Assembly (NCBI GenBank): GCA_903813345.2
Contig: CAIIXF020000002.1
Coordinates: 20,906,455 to 20,970,454, forward strand
Origin: Owenia fusiformis
Lineage: Eukaryota > Annelida > Polychaeta > Sabellida > Oweniidae
Direction: 5' to 3'
Length of the DNA: 64,000 nucleotides
The position numbers and the translations under genes were made by a program. The notes under the pieces are model-generated. The model was not told the origin of the DNA and did no database searches. It saw only the letters and a program-made list of their open reading frames with translations. How positions within the stretch are numbered: position 1 is the first letter of the stretch; every line of letters begins with the position of its first letter. Below are positions 13,101 through 22,756 of the stretch, in pieces.

Positions 13101-16100
13101 ATTATAAAACAACTGTTGACCAAGTCCAAGTCGTGCTATCACACCCATGCCGCCAAGTTCATTATCCATAGCAGCCAATTACATCAAGGGTGTTGACACA
13201 AGATATCTGTCAACTATGTCCAATTAATCATTGCGCTAATTTTCCCTTAAAATAAAACAACCCTAAGAAATACAATAATTGTATAAAAGAGAGGTGACAT
13301 CGATCCTAAGTGATTTTGCTGATTATTTAAACTGTTCTTTATTCATCTTTTATAAAATGACTGCTTGAAAAATATTGAAAGAGAGAAAGTGGCAAAAAAA
13401 AGAATCAATCAGAATGAAACCTACTGAAAGGGCAGATATATATAAACATAAATAATGTTTGGCAAATGACCATTAGAGACTTCCAGCGCAACAGGACACT
13501 GAAAATTGAAAACTGCAATATCTACAAATAATTATAAAGACAGCGAAATTAAGATGAGATTTGAGATTTTGGCAATCATTTTTCTTTGCCAAATTACACA
13601 AGGGTGGTCTATGTTTGGATTTGGGAGTCTCGAAGCTAAGCCAGAATGTGACCCTCTACATACATCCTGCCTGGGCAGGTGCGGGAAGCCTGCCTTGTTA
13701 GACATCACAAAATATGTCTGCCAATGTGATGGTGAGTGTTTGTTGTTTAACGATTGCTGCCATGACTACAATGAAACATGTGGCCGCCATGGTGATAATT
13801 CCACATCAGATGCTTTAACAAAGTTAAGCGTTCGACACGAATGTATTCCTTTGAATTTAGCTGACTCTATCTTTGTCATAGCTGGATGCACTGAGGATTC
13901 ACAGGATGATACGGACACTATCAACTCATGTCATAATCCAAATGAGACTGACATTCTAGACACAACGCCTGTGAATGACCAAGCAACTGGTCTCACATAT
14001 AGAAACATTCATTGTGCACGATGTAACAAGGTAAATGACTTCAAATTCTGGAAGACGAAAGTGGCTTGCAGTGAGGACACTGATTTCCAAAAGGACAACA
14101 TCTCAATTGAGGTCATGTCCATCGGATTGTTGGAGACGATTAACTGCAGAATAAACTATACGTTGGAGACCCACAAATCGAGACCATGTTACAGAGTTGT
14201 CGATCGCAACTATAAAGAAAGATGCAAAAGTAACGATTCAAACATCATTGAGAATAGGGTCTTATGTGAAACAGAGGGATATTTACCTGTTTTCAATTTT
14301 CCCGAACAGACAGTATATCCGAACAAGTACTGCGCATTATGTAATCAGGACTATGCGTATGAATGTGACCCATATACATATATGGAGTTACTGGCAGGCT
14401 ATTCGTTCTTTTTCAATGAGTTTCCTGGCCTTTCCTATGACATCCTGATTGAAATTCAAACTGACGATACTTTAGCGATCAAAGGGCAAAACATCAAAGG
14501 TTCTCAAGTCCAGAGTGATAGTCTGACAACCATCTGTGACCGCAGGAAGTGTCGGATCCAGAAATGTCCCGAATTCTTCACGTTATATGACGGTCTGTGT
14601 AAGTACACAGAAAAAATTGCAAATGTTATTGTTAACATTTCTTTCGAAGTAGATGTTAACAGTTTAGATGGTCTTTTTGAAAAAGTTCAATCACTCGGTC
14701 ACAGACAACCAATTGATACAATGGCAGATATTGTACCATTGTATCAGAACATTGAAAATCAATATTATAATGAAGTCAGCAGATACGAGTCAAACACCAT
14801 GTACATAAGGTACGACTCCTTGTCTTCTTTTCTGATCAAAATAAAACAAACAAAAACTGATTCCGAAATCGAGGAAACGATTAAGGATTACATGATTCGT
14901 GGGAAAGCCTTTATGGAACTCATTACCAGTACAAATGTGACTCTCACCTGGTTCTTTGCTAACACTGGGGAAAATATGATCCCAAAATTCTTCAGCGTGA
15001 AATCTCAGGAAAATGGAGGAATGAATGGTACAGATGAAAGGAATGCGAATACAATATTAAGCCTTGATGATGATACAGTCAAAGGGACAAATGAGACGAG
15101 TGTGAGCATAACGAATACCCCAAAGATGAATACCACAAAGGCATCAGGCACAAACATTCATTATTTAAACCCTATTTATTCTGGGTTCAGTCTTTTCTGG
15201 TTGGCTGGGTGGACTATAACACTAACATTCATGTACTTTTGATTTCATGTGCACTTTGCACAGTGGAAATCAAGAATGTCTGTTTACAAAATTACTGAAT
15301 TTTGATTTCTAAAATCAATTCAAAAATTTTGAAGCATTTGAAAGAAAGTTTTTTTTTACTTTCTAGGAATAAAATGTGAAATATAACAAAAAAAGAAGGA
15401 TATACTATATACTAGTGTGTCCAATAAATAAGGTGAAAGATATTGTAACTTTCTTAATATTGCACCAGGCTTGATGGGCCTTGATGAAATTTTCAGAGTT
15501 TGTATCTTTCACCTTATTTATTGGACACCCTGTAGTATATGATTTCAAAAACTGATACTTGTGAAAGACTTGTAAACAGGAAGGAGATTCTTTCCCGAGT
15601 GAAATATACTTTGATTTGAATTTTGGAATTTGAATTTTATGGGTAAAAGACAAAGATGCTGTTTTTATAATGTGAAAGACAATTTGAGCATGGCTTTTAT
15701 AATGTGAAGATGATTTGAGCAAAAATTATTGAAATTGATATTTTATTGACAAAATATGTATCAACTCTCTAATGTTATTATAAACCATACAAGAATTATA
15801 ACAACAATCGTATGTCACCATTCTGAAATTGCTTAACAAGTTTAACAATTCGTTTGAGACACCAAAATGCCTATACCGAATCCCAGTAGTATAATAAAAA
15901 AACATTGTAACTGTAGTTATGTCATTACTTCCTCTTAGTGATATAAGTAATTCAATATTAAGACAAATAAGCTCTCGACTTTATCAGTGATCTCCTGAAC
16001 ATCAAAAACAGCAGAGTAATGTACTTTTTTGCTGAAACCTGAAAGTTTGTTTGCATCCAGCCAAGAGAATGAATAAAACATTAAGATATTACATTATGAT

Positions 16101-17982
16101 AAATAAAACAGATGCATTTTAGTTGAGAAAAACATCAGGTCATTACTGAATATGAAAAATAATTTACCAATCAATTATCTATTGTTTTAGCATTCTTATA
16201 CATGTACTAAACCTATACAAAATGTCACCATCTGTACAACACATCTTTGAGTAAGATACTGCAGAAAACAAAATGGAATAAATAAATAGATAAAATAAAG
16301 AACTGGTTACCTTTTCAATTAGGTCATTCTCAGGAAGGGAGTTGACAACATTTTGGGCAATTTCTCTTGGGTTTGTCTTCACACCCTGGCTCTTCAGTTG
16401 CTACAATTATAACACTTATTTTTAGAAAAAATATTGATACAAACTAATCCTTTGCCAAAAAAGGTTTCATGACCTCATATTAGGGGTTTCATTAACATAC
16501 AGTCAAGAGTTTCATTACCATAATTCTAAGACATGTCATACAGTTACCATACTATTGTGTTCCATTACCCAATACCATATTATAATTATCATGGGTTTAA
16601 TTACCATACTATCAATATTATATACACTATCAGAGCCTTCTCTTCCATGCTTTATTTTAGGAACAAGAATGTAAGCTATTGGCACTTTAAACAGATAAAC
16701 AGACAAGAATCCTTCAACGACTCACCTGACTAAGCGTCATGGCGCTATTACACTGGTAATCACCAAAAGTGGGTTTGCCGCTGGGTGTGATCGCAGAAAC
16801 TGGGTCACTGAGCATTGGGTATGCAGTCTGAATGGATCTGCCAAAAAGTTCGGTTAATGCCTCGATCAAGCTCAACATATTGTTTGACGATGGTTTACTC
16901 ATCTTGGACATTTCAGCTTGTAAACTCTGCAAACAGATTCAAAATGTATATGTTTATGAAAAACGTATTATGAAATAATCAGTATTTTTTATCTGTTCAT
17001 ATGTGAAATTCAGAAAATAATTATGTAACTATTTCCGTATATGTAAATCACATTTAGTCCTTAACTATCTTTTAAGATTTTGATCACTCTATTTCGTATT
17101 TAAATGAAGGACTGCCTGTTAGAGAGGTCCCCATGATAATTTTACTTTATTTTGGGAGGTGTTGTCAATTAATTTTTATTCATCCATATTTTTCTATCAA
17201 TATACCAGCAGTGTTCTTCTCAGTCTGGGAGGTGTTTTTCTCATTGAGCTTCAACTATGGGAGGTGTTTTTCTCATTGAGCTTCAACTAACATTATCTCG
17301 GAGGTCAATGGATCAGAATTTGGAAATGTTTTCAATTTACAAATGTGTTTGATTAAAAGGTTTTAATAAGGATTTGAAATCACATCTCTTTGACTACCAA
17401 CAGCAATTAATTTTCACTCTGTAGCAATGTATTTTGAAAAACAAATTACATGCACATATCCAGGCCTATAGCCAAGGAGGGGAAGAGGGGGGGGGCAACC
17501 CTGGCAAAGAATTCATGCATTGTTCACCATTCTGATCATTTTTAGAGTGATTTTGAGCCAAAGTTGTCAAATGTTACCCTGCGCACAGAGTCTAGTTATA
17601 AATGAAGAAGCTCTCTTTTAAGAAGTGAAGTTGAACAAATGCAAAGGTACATCAAATGTGAACTTCCCTGGAATTTATTGAAAAAGAGAACACCTATTGG
17701 CATAAGCTGCTTAGTGCTTATGGGCCTGATGTCAGACAATGGAATGAATACAAATATGTTAAATTGTAGATATTATGTTTTGAACCTTAGTCAAGAACTC
17801 TGGTTTATTCTACAGATTGTTCCAGATAAACTTACCCGTTTTAGATGGTTCATCTGGTATTTCAACTTGGCATTTTCAGCTTGCAGAGCTTCCAACTCCG
17901 GAGTTATAGCACTGGTAGCCAGTAACTTCTCAGGGTCCTGGAGGTTGGCAACCTGTTTCTCAAGCAAGCCAATCATGGCCTC
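7116..17982 (-). CDS. RARS1: Cytosolic arginyl-tRNA synthetase, partial multi-exon gene
   Basis: Class Ia aminoacyl-tRNA synthetase that charges tRNA-Arg with arginine in the cytosol. On the minus strand, nine exons with AG/GT borders and compatible phases are visible: 17836-17982, 16726-16926, 16311-16400, 10878-11056, 10234-10417, 9674-9803, 9274-9381, 7745-7923 and 7116-7194. In order they encode a leucine-rich N-terminal coiled-coil, the ArgRS N-terminal domain ([10 protein letters not shown]), the HIGH-type signature HVGH, the [14 protein letters not shown] block, [31 protein letters not shown] and [11 protein letters not shown]. About 440 of an expected ~660 residues are covered. One short exon between 7745 and 7194 is uncertain (candidate 7547-7574). 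The upstream coding exon and the C-terminal KMSKS-equivalent and DALR-type regions were not found in this window. The largest intron (11057-16310) hosts another gene on the opposite strand. The match to the metazoan cytosolic family, including the N-terminal extension used in the multi-synthetase complex, is strong. Confidence 0.95.
7395..7620. mobile_element. MITE fragments in RARS1 intron
   Basis: TACAGTGAAACCTGTTACAT at 7395 with the GGACCTGGCAGGTGCTCAC word, and TTGTTACAGACGCCAACAGT at 7513 of the TGTCACCAC/ACCAACC family. The candidate RARS1 mini-exon at 7547-7574 lies within this stretch. Confidence 0.45.
7745..7923 (-). CDS. RARS1: RARS1 exon: arginine/ATP site
   Basis: 179 bp encoding [20 protein letters not shown], then [20 protein letters not shown] and a GQ ending before GTGCTG. 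The SDGG/YDTSD block lines the active site. It ends in phase 0. Confidence 0.95.
8000..9273. other. RARS1 intron, no other feature
   Basis: Intron between the exons at 7923 and 9274. Nothing further recognised. Confidence 0.6.
9274..9381 (-). CDS. RARS1: RARS1 exon
   Basis: 108 bp in phase 1 encoding [20 protein letters not shown] and [15 protein letters not shown]. The [11 protein letters not shown] block is diagnostic of eukaryotic ArgRS. Confidence 0.94.
9674..9803 (-). CDS. RARS1: RARS1 exon: connective region
   Basis: 130 bp encoding [20 protein letters not shown] and [19 protein letters not shown]; it ends in phase 1. It matches the ArgRS segment between the Rossmann fold halves. Confidence 0.93.
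10234..10417 (-). CDS. RARS1: RARS1 exon: catalytic core
   Basis: 184 bp that completes the split Arg codon and reads [31 protein letters not shown] and then [20 protein letters not shown], ending DLQAFYK before GTGAGA. These are among the most conserved ArgRS blocks. Confidence 0.95.
10525..10715. mobile_element. Pogo/Tigger-like MITE in RARS1 intron
   Basis: Two copies of the word AGAGGCCCAAGACCAACTGG then CTTAATATTAAAT (from about 10577 and 10651) separated by ~74 bp, bounded by ACAGTGAAACATCTC and GTGGAACACCTCCC. Confidence 0.65.
10878..11056 (-). CDS. RARS1: RARS1 exon: catalytic core with HIGH motif
   Basis: 179 bp, starting at ACT GAG ATT GCA. It encodes [12 protein letters not shown] and later [19 protein letters not shown] is the ATP-binding HIGH signature. 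The exon ends inside the Arg codon (AG|A) and joins exactly to the next exon. Confidence 0.95.
11057..12857. other. Left part of the 5.2-kb RARS1 intron
   Basis: Non-coding. Contains fragments of the TGTCACCAC dispersed family near 11965 and 12620-12700 (GTTACAGGCACCAACCACC and TGTCACCACTTTTTGGTGGC). Confidence 0.5.
12858..13087 (+). repeat. 47-bp tandem repeat, about five copies
   Basis: GAACATGCCAAGGCATCAAA starts copies at 12905, 12952, 12999 and 13046, after a first copy near 12858. Located 350-450 bp upstream of the nested gene's TATA-like box. The period is not a multiple of 3, so the apparent repeated ORFs on both strands are artefacts. Confidence 0.95.
13434..13450 (+). promoter_or_regulatory. 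TATA-like box of the nested gene
   Basis: The run AGATATATATAAACAT lies about 110 bp upstream of the ATG at 13554 and would place transcription initiation near 13470-13480. Position and sequence fit a core promoter; no experimental evidence. Confidence 0.4.
13554..15242 (+). CDS. Secreted/membrane-anchored somatomedin-B domain protein (562 aa), single exon, nested in RARS1 intron
   Basis: An uninterrupted ORF from the first ATG. Residues 1-19 form a signal peptide ([19 protein letters not shown]); this ATG is chosen because the frame has no earlier ATG. Residues 39-76 have the eight-cysteine somatomedin-B pattern C-x3-C-x12-C-x-C-x3-C-x5-CC-x6-C with [13 protein letters not shown] long ectodomain follows, rich in cysteines and N-glycosylation sequons, with paired CARCNK and CALCNQ motifs of the kind seen, as I recall, in lophotrochozoan orphan-receptor ectodomains. 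The last ~22 residues are hydrophobic ([15 protein letters not shown]) and end at the stop, with no cytoplasmic tail: either a GPI-attachment signal or a lone membrane anchor. The gene lies on the opposite strand within RARS1. The biological role is not known from sequence; adhesion or ligand binding at the cell surface is an inference. Confidence 0.9.
   Translation: MRFEILAIIFLCQITQGWSMFGFGSLEAKPECDPLHTSCLGRCGKPALLDITKYVCQCDGECLLFNDCCHDYNETCGRHGDNSTSDALTKLSVRHECIPLNLADSIFVIAGCTEDSQDDTDTINSCHNPNETDILDTTPVNDQATGLTYRNIHCARCNKVNDFKFWKTKVACSEDTDFQKDNISIEVMSIGLLETINCRINYTLETHKSRPCYRVVDRNYKERCKSNDSNIIENRVLCETEGYLPVFNFPEQTVYPNKYCALCNQDYAYECDPYTYMELLAGYSFFFNEFPGLSYDILIEIQTDDTLAIKGQNIKGSQVQSDSLTTICDRRKCRIQKCPEFFTLYDGLCKYTEKIANVIVNISFEVDVNSLDGLFEKVQSLGHRQPIDTMADIVPLYQNIENQYYNEVSRYESNTMYIRYDSLSSFLIKIKQTKTDSEIEETIKDYMIRGKAFMELITSTNVTLTWFFANTGENMIPKFFSVKSQENGGMNGTDERNANTILSLDDDTVKGTNETSVSITNTPKMNTTKASGTNIHYLNPIYSGFSLFWLAGWTITLTFMYF
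15368..15373 (+). terminator. Poly(A) signal of the nested gene
   Basis: Canonical AATAAA 126 bp after the stop codon at 15242, the first such hexamer downstream. Confidence 0.5.
15417..15528. mobile_element. Palindromic mariner-like MITE
   Basis: 26-bp perfect inverted arms (15417-15442 and 15503-15528) reading GTGTCCAATAAATAAGGTG then AAAGATA. Flanking TAGTATAT-type sequence extends the palindrome. The CAGGGTGTCC-like start resembles mariner ends. It sits just after the nested gene's poly(A) signal. Confidence 0.75.
15529..16310. other. RARS1 intron, AT-rich
   Basis: No feature recognised beyond AATAAA-like words. Confidence 0.5.
16311..16400 (-). CDS. RARS1: RARS1 exon: short N-terminal-domain exon
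   Basis: 30 codons, phase 0. It encodes [20 protein letters not shown] and then LIEK, matching the NPREIAENI segment of animal ArgRS. Acceptor at 16402-16401, donor GTAACC at 16310. Confidence 0.92.
16726..16926 (-). CDS. RARS1: RARS1 exon: ArgRS N-terminal (Add-1) domain
   Basis: 67 codons, phase 0 at both ends, acceptor at 16928-16927 and donor at 16725-16724. It carries [11 protein letters not shown], then [19 protein letters not shown], and the hallmark [14 protein letters not shown] of the tRNA D-loop-recognising N-terminal domain. Confidence 0.93.
17226..17290 (+). repeat. 32-bp direct duplication
   Basis: TGGGAGGTGTTTTTCTCATT then GAGCTTCAACTA occurs twice in tandem at 17226 and 17258. 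Confidence 0.85.
17836..17982 (-). CDS. RARS1: RARS1 exon: N-terminal leucine-rich coiled-coil
   Basis: Acceptor AG at 17984-17983 and donor GT at 17835-17834 enclose 49 codons in phase 0. The text includes [12 protein letters not shown] and [20 protein letters not shown], whose heptad-spaced leucines resemble the animal ArgRS leucine-zipper extension. Because the exon begins at an acceptor, a preceding exon with the start codon is expected; the internal Met at codon 3 is the only visible alternative. Confidence 0.9.
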
Positions 17983-19884
17983 CTGTAAAAATAAGTTTTT
18001 TTGTTTAATACTTTTAGAATTCATTTATTTCTTTAGAACATTAAATTCAAAAGAACTCAGAGAAAAAATGTTTGAGGCCATCTTAATTCAAATTCAATTT
18101 TACCCGCCCCATACACATCCTGTTGAAAGTGCCAACCACCCGAGGCAACATGTTACTTCAATGCTAATCTATATTATATATATTACATGTATTATACTAT
18201 ACTATATTTGGTTGTTTTAAAATAGTGTATATGAGCAAGATAAGGCAACATGGGAGCACCAAAATCGGAATGTTATTCTGAACAATGTGATCAAAGCAGG
18301 CTGCAAAACTTCATAACCCCCCCCCTGCAAAAGAAATTCTGGGGATATCACTGCTAGAGAGATCCAGAAATATTGAATTCATAAGAATTGAAAACAAGTT
18401 AAAAAATAATTTGTACTGAGTAAAAAATTCTGAACATTGACCTGTGTTTTAGCATTTCATTTTTTTCATTCTTGGTAGGTGAGCAATTTTTTCAGTTTTA
18501 TTTACAGAAAAGATGTCAGAAACATTTCACATTGCATTGCATTATGGTTCATGTTATAGCTTGATCCACCAGAAGTGCTACGATGTACTATTTATGGGAC
18601 AAATTTAAATACTGGGACAAGTTGATCCTATTTTAATTTGCCGTGCTTGTTTAAGATAGTGTAAGAGTCAAACTTTAATAATTTGTAAAGTCAAATGGTT
18701 TTGTAAAACAAGGTTTATAAGTACACCAAATAAATTATTTTATGAATATATGTTGTATGAATTGTCCGCTTTTGGTGATTTTAATTTACACATTTGAATT
18801 GATGAATAATTAGAATTGAATTGATTTAAACAATATGTGAATTTCGAAAAAACACGGGAAAACATAATAATCTTTTAAGAAGTCAGATATTAAGTTTTCG
18901 CTCTGCTGTTTCAAGTTATGGTAGAAAACGTAAAATAAAATATGTAAAGATGGTGGCCATTTTTCAAAATGACCACCTTCATAAGACAGTGTGCCATGCT
19001 AATGAGAATGAACAAAATTGGTCTACCTCTTTTCCAGTTACATCAAAAATAGTACAAAAAATATAGCTTGTAACATCCACTATTTTAAAAGATGGCCGCC
19101 ATTGTTTTTAAAACAATAATCACTTCTAAAACTTAATTCTATATATTAAAAATCAGCTTTCAAGCAAAATTTGTACTCACAAGGGTCATATATGTATGAA
19201 ATATATTAGGCCAATGGTATCTAAGTTGTTGCCCAGATAGACATACCTAATGTACATACAAATGTATGGACAGATGATGGATGGATGGATGGACAAATTT
19301 CATTTAATAGGATTATTACATCAAATCATCTAGATAGCATGTGAAATAAAGATAAAAAAGTTTTGGATTAACAAAGTACTTAAAAATGAACTTATTTTTC
19401 TCAAATAAATCCTCAATTTATCTTAAAAACTTCCACTAACATCAGATTTTTGGGTATTTCACAATTTTAAGTGTGACTATCAATGTCACACCTGTTTACT
19501 TATTAAATATTCAATGCTATTTCACTTTTTTCAACTGGACTTTGCAGTTATAATTTTATTAAAATCAGTGATTAATATTATTCGAAAGAGCCACTAGGTT
19601 AACGCAAACAATATCAGAAGATTATGACTTTTTTCGGATCATCCTGAAAACAGGTCGGTGCATTTTTAAGATCCATATATAACATCAAAGAAGAGTGTAT
19701 GTACACTTTTAGAGTACATTTGAAAACACATAAATCAGGTAAAAGTGCAGTGATGAATTTATCCATTAAATTATCAATTTAATGACTTTGCTCTGTGAAA
19801 GGTGAAAGATTCATGCAAGGCCAGGGTAAGTTAATTATCCTGTTCACATTCTAGTTTACTTTCAACTGCTGTGGGAATGAGACT
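17983..19884. other. Non-coding, RARS1 upstream intron or flank
   Basis: Includes G- or C-runs at 17486-17494 and 18318-18326 in the AGGGG...GCAACC style of dispersed repeats, a GGAT microsatellite at 19268-19292, and the 74-bp source copy at 19013-19086. The first RARS1 exon may lie here or further right but was not recognised. Confidence 0.5.
19013..19086. repeat. 74-bp module, identical in inverse orientation to 21016-21089
   Basis: Begins CAAAATTGGTCTACCTC and ends TAACATCCACTATTTT. Embedded in a larger segment with AAGATGGTGGCCATTTT and AAAAGATGGCCGCCATTG borders. Confidence 0.85.
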
Positions 19885-20008
19885 TTTTCTCTTAGAAAAC
19901 CAATGAGATATGATTTAGGATTTGTTTTCCCAGCATTAAGTCTGTAGACTATACTACAATTGTAAAAGTTTAGATAAGATAAACAGAAATTATTTCATTT
20001 GATTTTTC

Positions 20009-20545
20009 CATGGGCTTTCAACTAGAAGGGTAGGCAACTTCCCATATTTCATACATAAACATTGCCATGGGTTTTCAAAATTGGAGAATGTACACATTCC
20101 AAGAAAATCTTATTTTGTACTTTTTATTGATGATTAAAAGAAATAACTCAAAAATAAAAACATGATCTTCTACATACATCTTGATAATTTAATAAAAATT
20201 GGAATTCATCATAATTATGACAATACAGAAAGTGAACATTCTCCCACAAATTATGTTTTTATTGGAATGTGTTCTTGAATAATTACCCACAATGCAATAC
20301 TCAAGAGAACATCTTGATAACTCTTATTCTTATTGGTCTCTTTTGTTTACTTTTATATGATATTGAATATATTTTATGCTTAAATCATATTAAAAAATTG
20401 ATTTTTATTCAAAATAATACTAAAACATATACATTTATCTAATACTTTTTGAAATATTGCCATAAAAGGGGAAGCATGTCATTGCTCATTTTGAAGGTCT
20501 CATGTTATTACATAGAGTTGCATACCCTTCTAGTTGAAAGCCCAT
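20009..20545. mobile_element. 537-bp hAT-like MITE with 8-bp TSD
   Basis: Flanked by the exact 8-bp duplication GATTTTTC (20001-20008 and 20546-20553), which is single in intact copies of the host repeat. The ends are inverted: ATGGGCTTTCAACTAGAAGG and its complement. No coding sequence. The 8-bp TSD and short TIRs indicate a non-autonomous hAT-class element. Confidence 0.85.
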
Positions 20546-21015
20546 GATTTTTCATACTGCTTGAACACAGACAATAAGGGAAACATGTACATATATGGAC
20601 ATGTAATATTTTCTCTTAGAAAACCAATGAGATATGATTTAGGATTTGTTTTTTAATTCCCAGCATTAAGTCTGTAGACTATACTACAATTGTAAAAGTT
20701 TAGATAAGATAAACAGAAATTATTTCATTTGATTTTTCATACTGCTTGAACACAGACAATAAGGGAAACATGTACATATATGGACATGTAATATTTTCTC
20801 TTAGAAAACCAATGAGATATGATTTAGGATTTGTTTTTTAATTCCCAGCATTAAGTCTGTAGACTATACTACAATTGTAAAAGTTTAGATAAGATAAACA
20901 GAAATTATTTCATTTGATTTTTCATACTGCTTGAACACAGACAATAAGGGAAACATGTACATATATGGACATGTAATATTTTCTCTTAGAAAACCAATGA
21001 GATATGATTTAGGAT

Positions 21016-21089
21016 AAAATAGTGGATGTTACAAGCTATATTTTTTGTACTATTTTTGATGTAACTGGAAAAGAGGTAGACCAATTTTG
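21016..21089 (-). mobile_element. 74-bp insertion with 8-bp TSD
   Basis: Flanked by TTTAGGAT on both sides (21008-21015 and 21090-21097), single in uninterrupted copies. The insert is a base-for-base reverse complement of 19013-19086. Ends AAAAT...ATTTTG are weakly inverted. Confidence 0.85.
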
Positions 21090-21240
21090 TTTAGGATTTG
21101 TTTTTTAATTCCCAGCATTAAGTCTGTAGACTATACTACAATTGTAAAAGTTTAGATAAGATAAACAAAAATTATTTCATGTGATTTTTCATACTGGTTG
21201 AACACAGACAATAAGGGAAACATGTACATATATGGATATG

Positions 21241-22725
21241 TAATATTCAAAATCAGTATCATCAAGTTTTACTTAATTTTTTTCATCAATTATGATACAT
21301 GTACTTCAAAGACTTAGGGAAAAAGCACTATTCAGGATCAAAATCAGGAAACCACATAACTATTTTACTCTGGCCTAACTTGAACAGACAAAAACAAAAT
21401 GATATCTAAAATTAAAGACAACAACAGATCAACATGAATAGAATACCAATGATATTTTTTGGAGTTTCAGCAATAAGTTTAGTATATACAGCTTCAATTG
21501 TTTTAGAAGGATTGCCTAGATATGGCAGGACGGGGACTTTCATCTCTCATTCCTTTAGAATAAGGACTATAAAACTCAACAAAACAGAGCTTTTAATGCA
21601 CAAGAAGTTTCAAATCTCAAGACAGGTAGGGTCAATTATTAATCTCAAGGAGAGGTTTATTAGATTGGCTACAAAATTATTACATTTTCCTTTTATATTG
21701 ATATATATTATGCAGGATTGCAGGTCCATAGCTTTCTCCATGGGGCAGGGGCGGATCTGGGAACCAACAAGGGGGGGGGGTCCAAATTTCAACTTATTAA
21801 ATTAAAAAATTAAGGCCTTAAAAGGCCCATTCATAACCAAAAAAGCCTACTTTTTGGAGCCTTAAAGCCTTTTTGGCCCAAAATTTCAATTTTCAAAAAT
21901 CTGGGGGATGAAATCTGACATTATTGTAGCCACTCAGTACCCACAGTATTATGACAGTACAGAACAAAGCTCACTCTGGGTAGGTTCTGTGTCAGAAAAA
22001 ATTCAGGAGGATCTTAGGAGGACATTAGGACCCTTTATCTCACGCTGACCATATAATGTCTAAGAATTGGCTGATAATCTACCAGAGCCAGATTATTTCA
22101 ACATCTTGAAGGCCAATAAACTCATTGATGGGGCATTTTTGGAAATCAGAGGAAATATGACTGGGTTACTAGTTGTGTCTGGAGTAAACCAGCGGATCAG
22201 GGCTTTAACATAACCACGGCCATGACAGGCCACAGAATATAATATAGCATTGTCACGGTCATATCAGGCTGTAACATTCCAACGGTCATGATAGCCCTTG
22301 CAATATAATACAGCATTGTCATGTTTATACCAGGCTTATGCAATAACACTACCACAGTCATGGCAGGATCCTTGCGCAACTTAAAAACACTTAATAACAT
22401 GGCGACAGTTGTGCATAAGTCTTGCAAAAGATAGGGTCTCCAAAATAAAGTCCTTTGGAAGTGTATTATATTTTGCAGAGAGCCATACAAATGTGAATGT
22501 TGGTGTGTGTCTACTCTCTCTAGAACTTAGTCTATATATTCACAGTTCTTTAGGGGAATCAATAACTTTTATACCAGGTTGATTTGATACAAACAGATGT
22601 AAAACTTTTACAAAAATAAATTAAGGTGACATTTAAGTTAATCAAAAGTACAAAAACATGGGAGCCATATTTTTTTGATAAAGTCAGAAGATTTTGTATA
22701 CTGTTTTCCTTGTATGTAAATGCAT
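21241..22725. other. Non-coding, degenerate repeats
   Basis: A G-run repeat remnant at 21747-21782 (GGGGCGGATCTGGGAACC then poly-G) and degenerate ~65-bp repeats with CACGGYCATGACAGGC words at 22200-22370. No credible gene. Confidence 0.5.
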
Positions 22726-22756
22726 TTCCTGACTAAAGAGACACATAAAAGAAAAC

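Larger units (their letters stand above)
19885..21240 (+). repeat. 185-bp tandem repeat, four copies, two carrying insertions
   Basis: TTTTCTCTTAGAAAACCAAT starts copies at 19885, 20609, 20794 and 20979. The middle copies are exactly 185 bp. Copy 1 is split by the element at 20009-20545, copy 4 by the 74-bp module at 21016-21089. Confidence 0.92.

Noticed and set aside
12847-13171. Repeated ORFs on both strands over the 47-bp repeat
   Set aside because: The period is not a multiple of three, and the apparent peptides are products of the repeat.
13506-13553. Upstream extension of the SMB gene ORF
   Set aside because: It relies on TTG as start; the first ATG (13554) is followed immediately by a good signal peptide.
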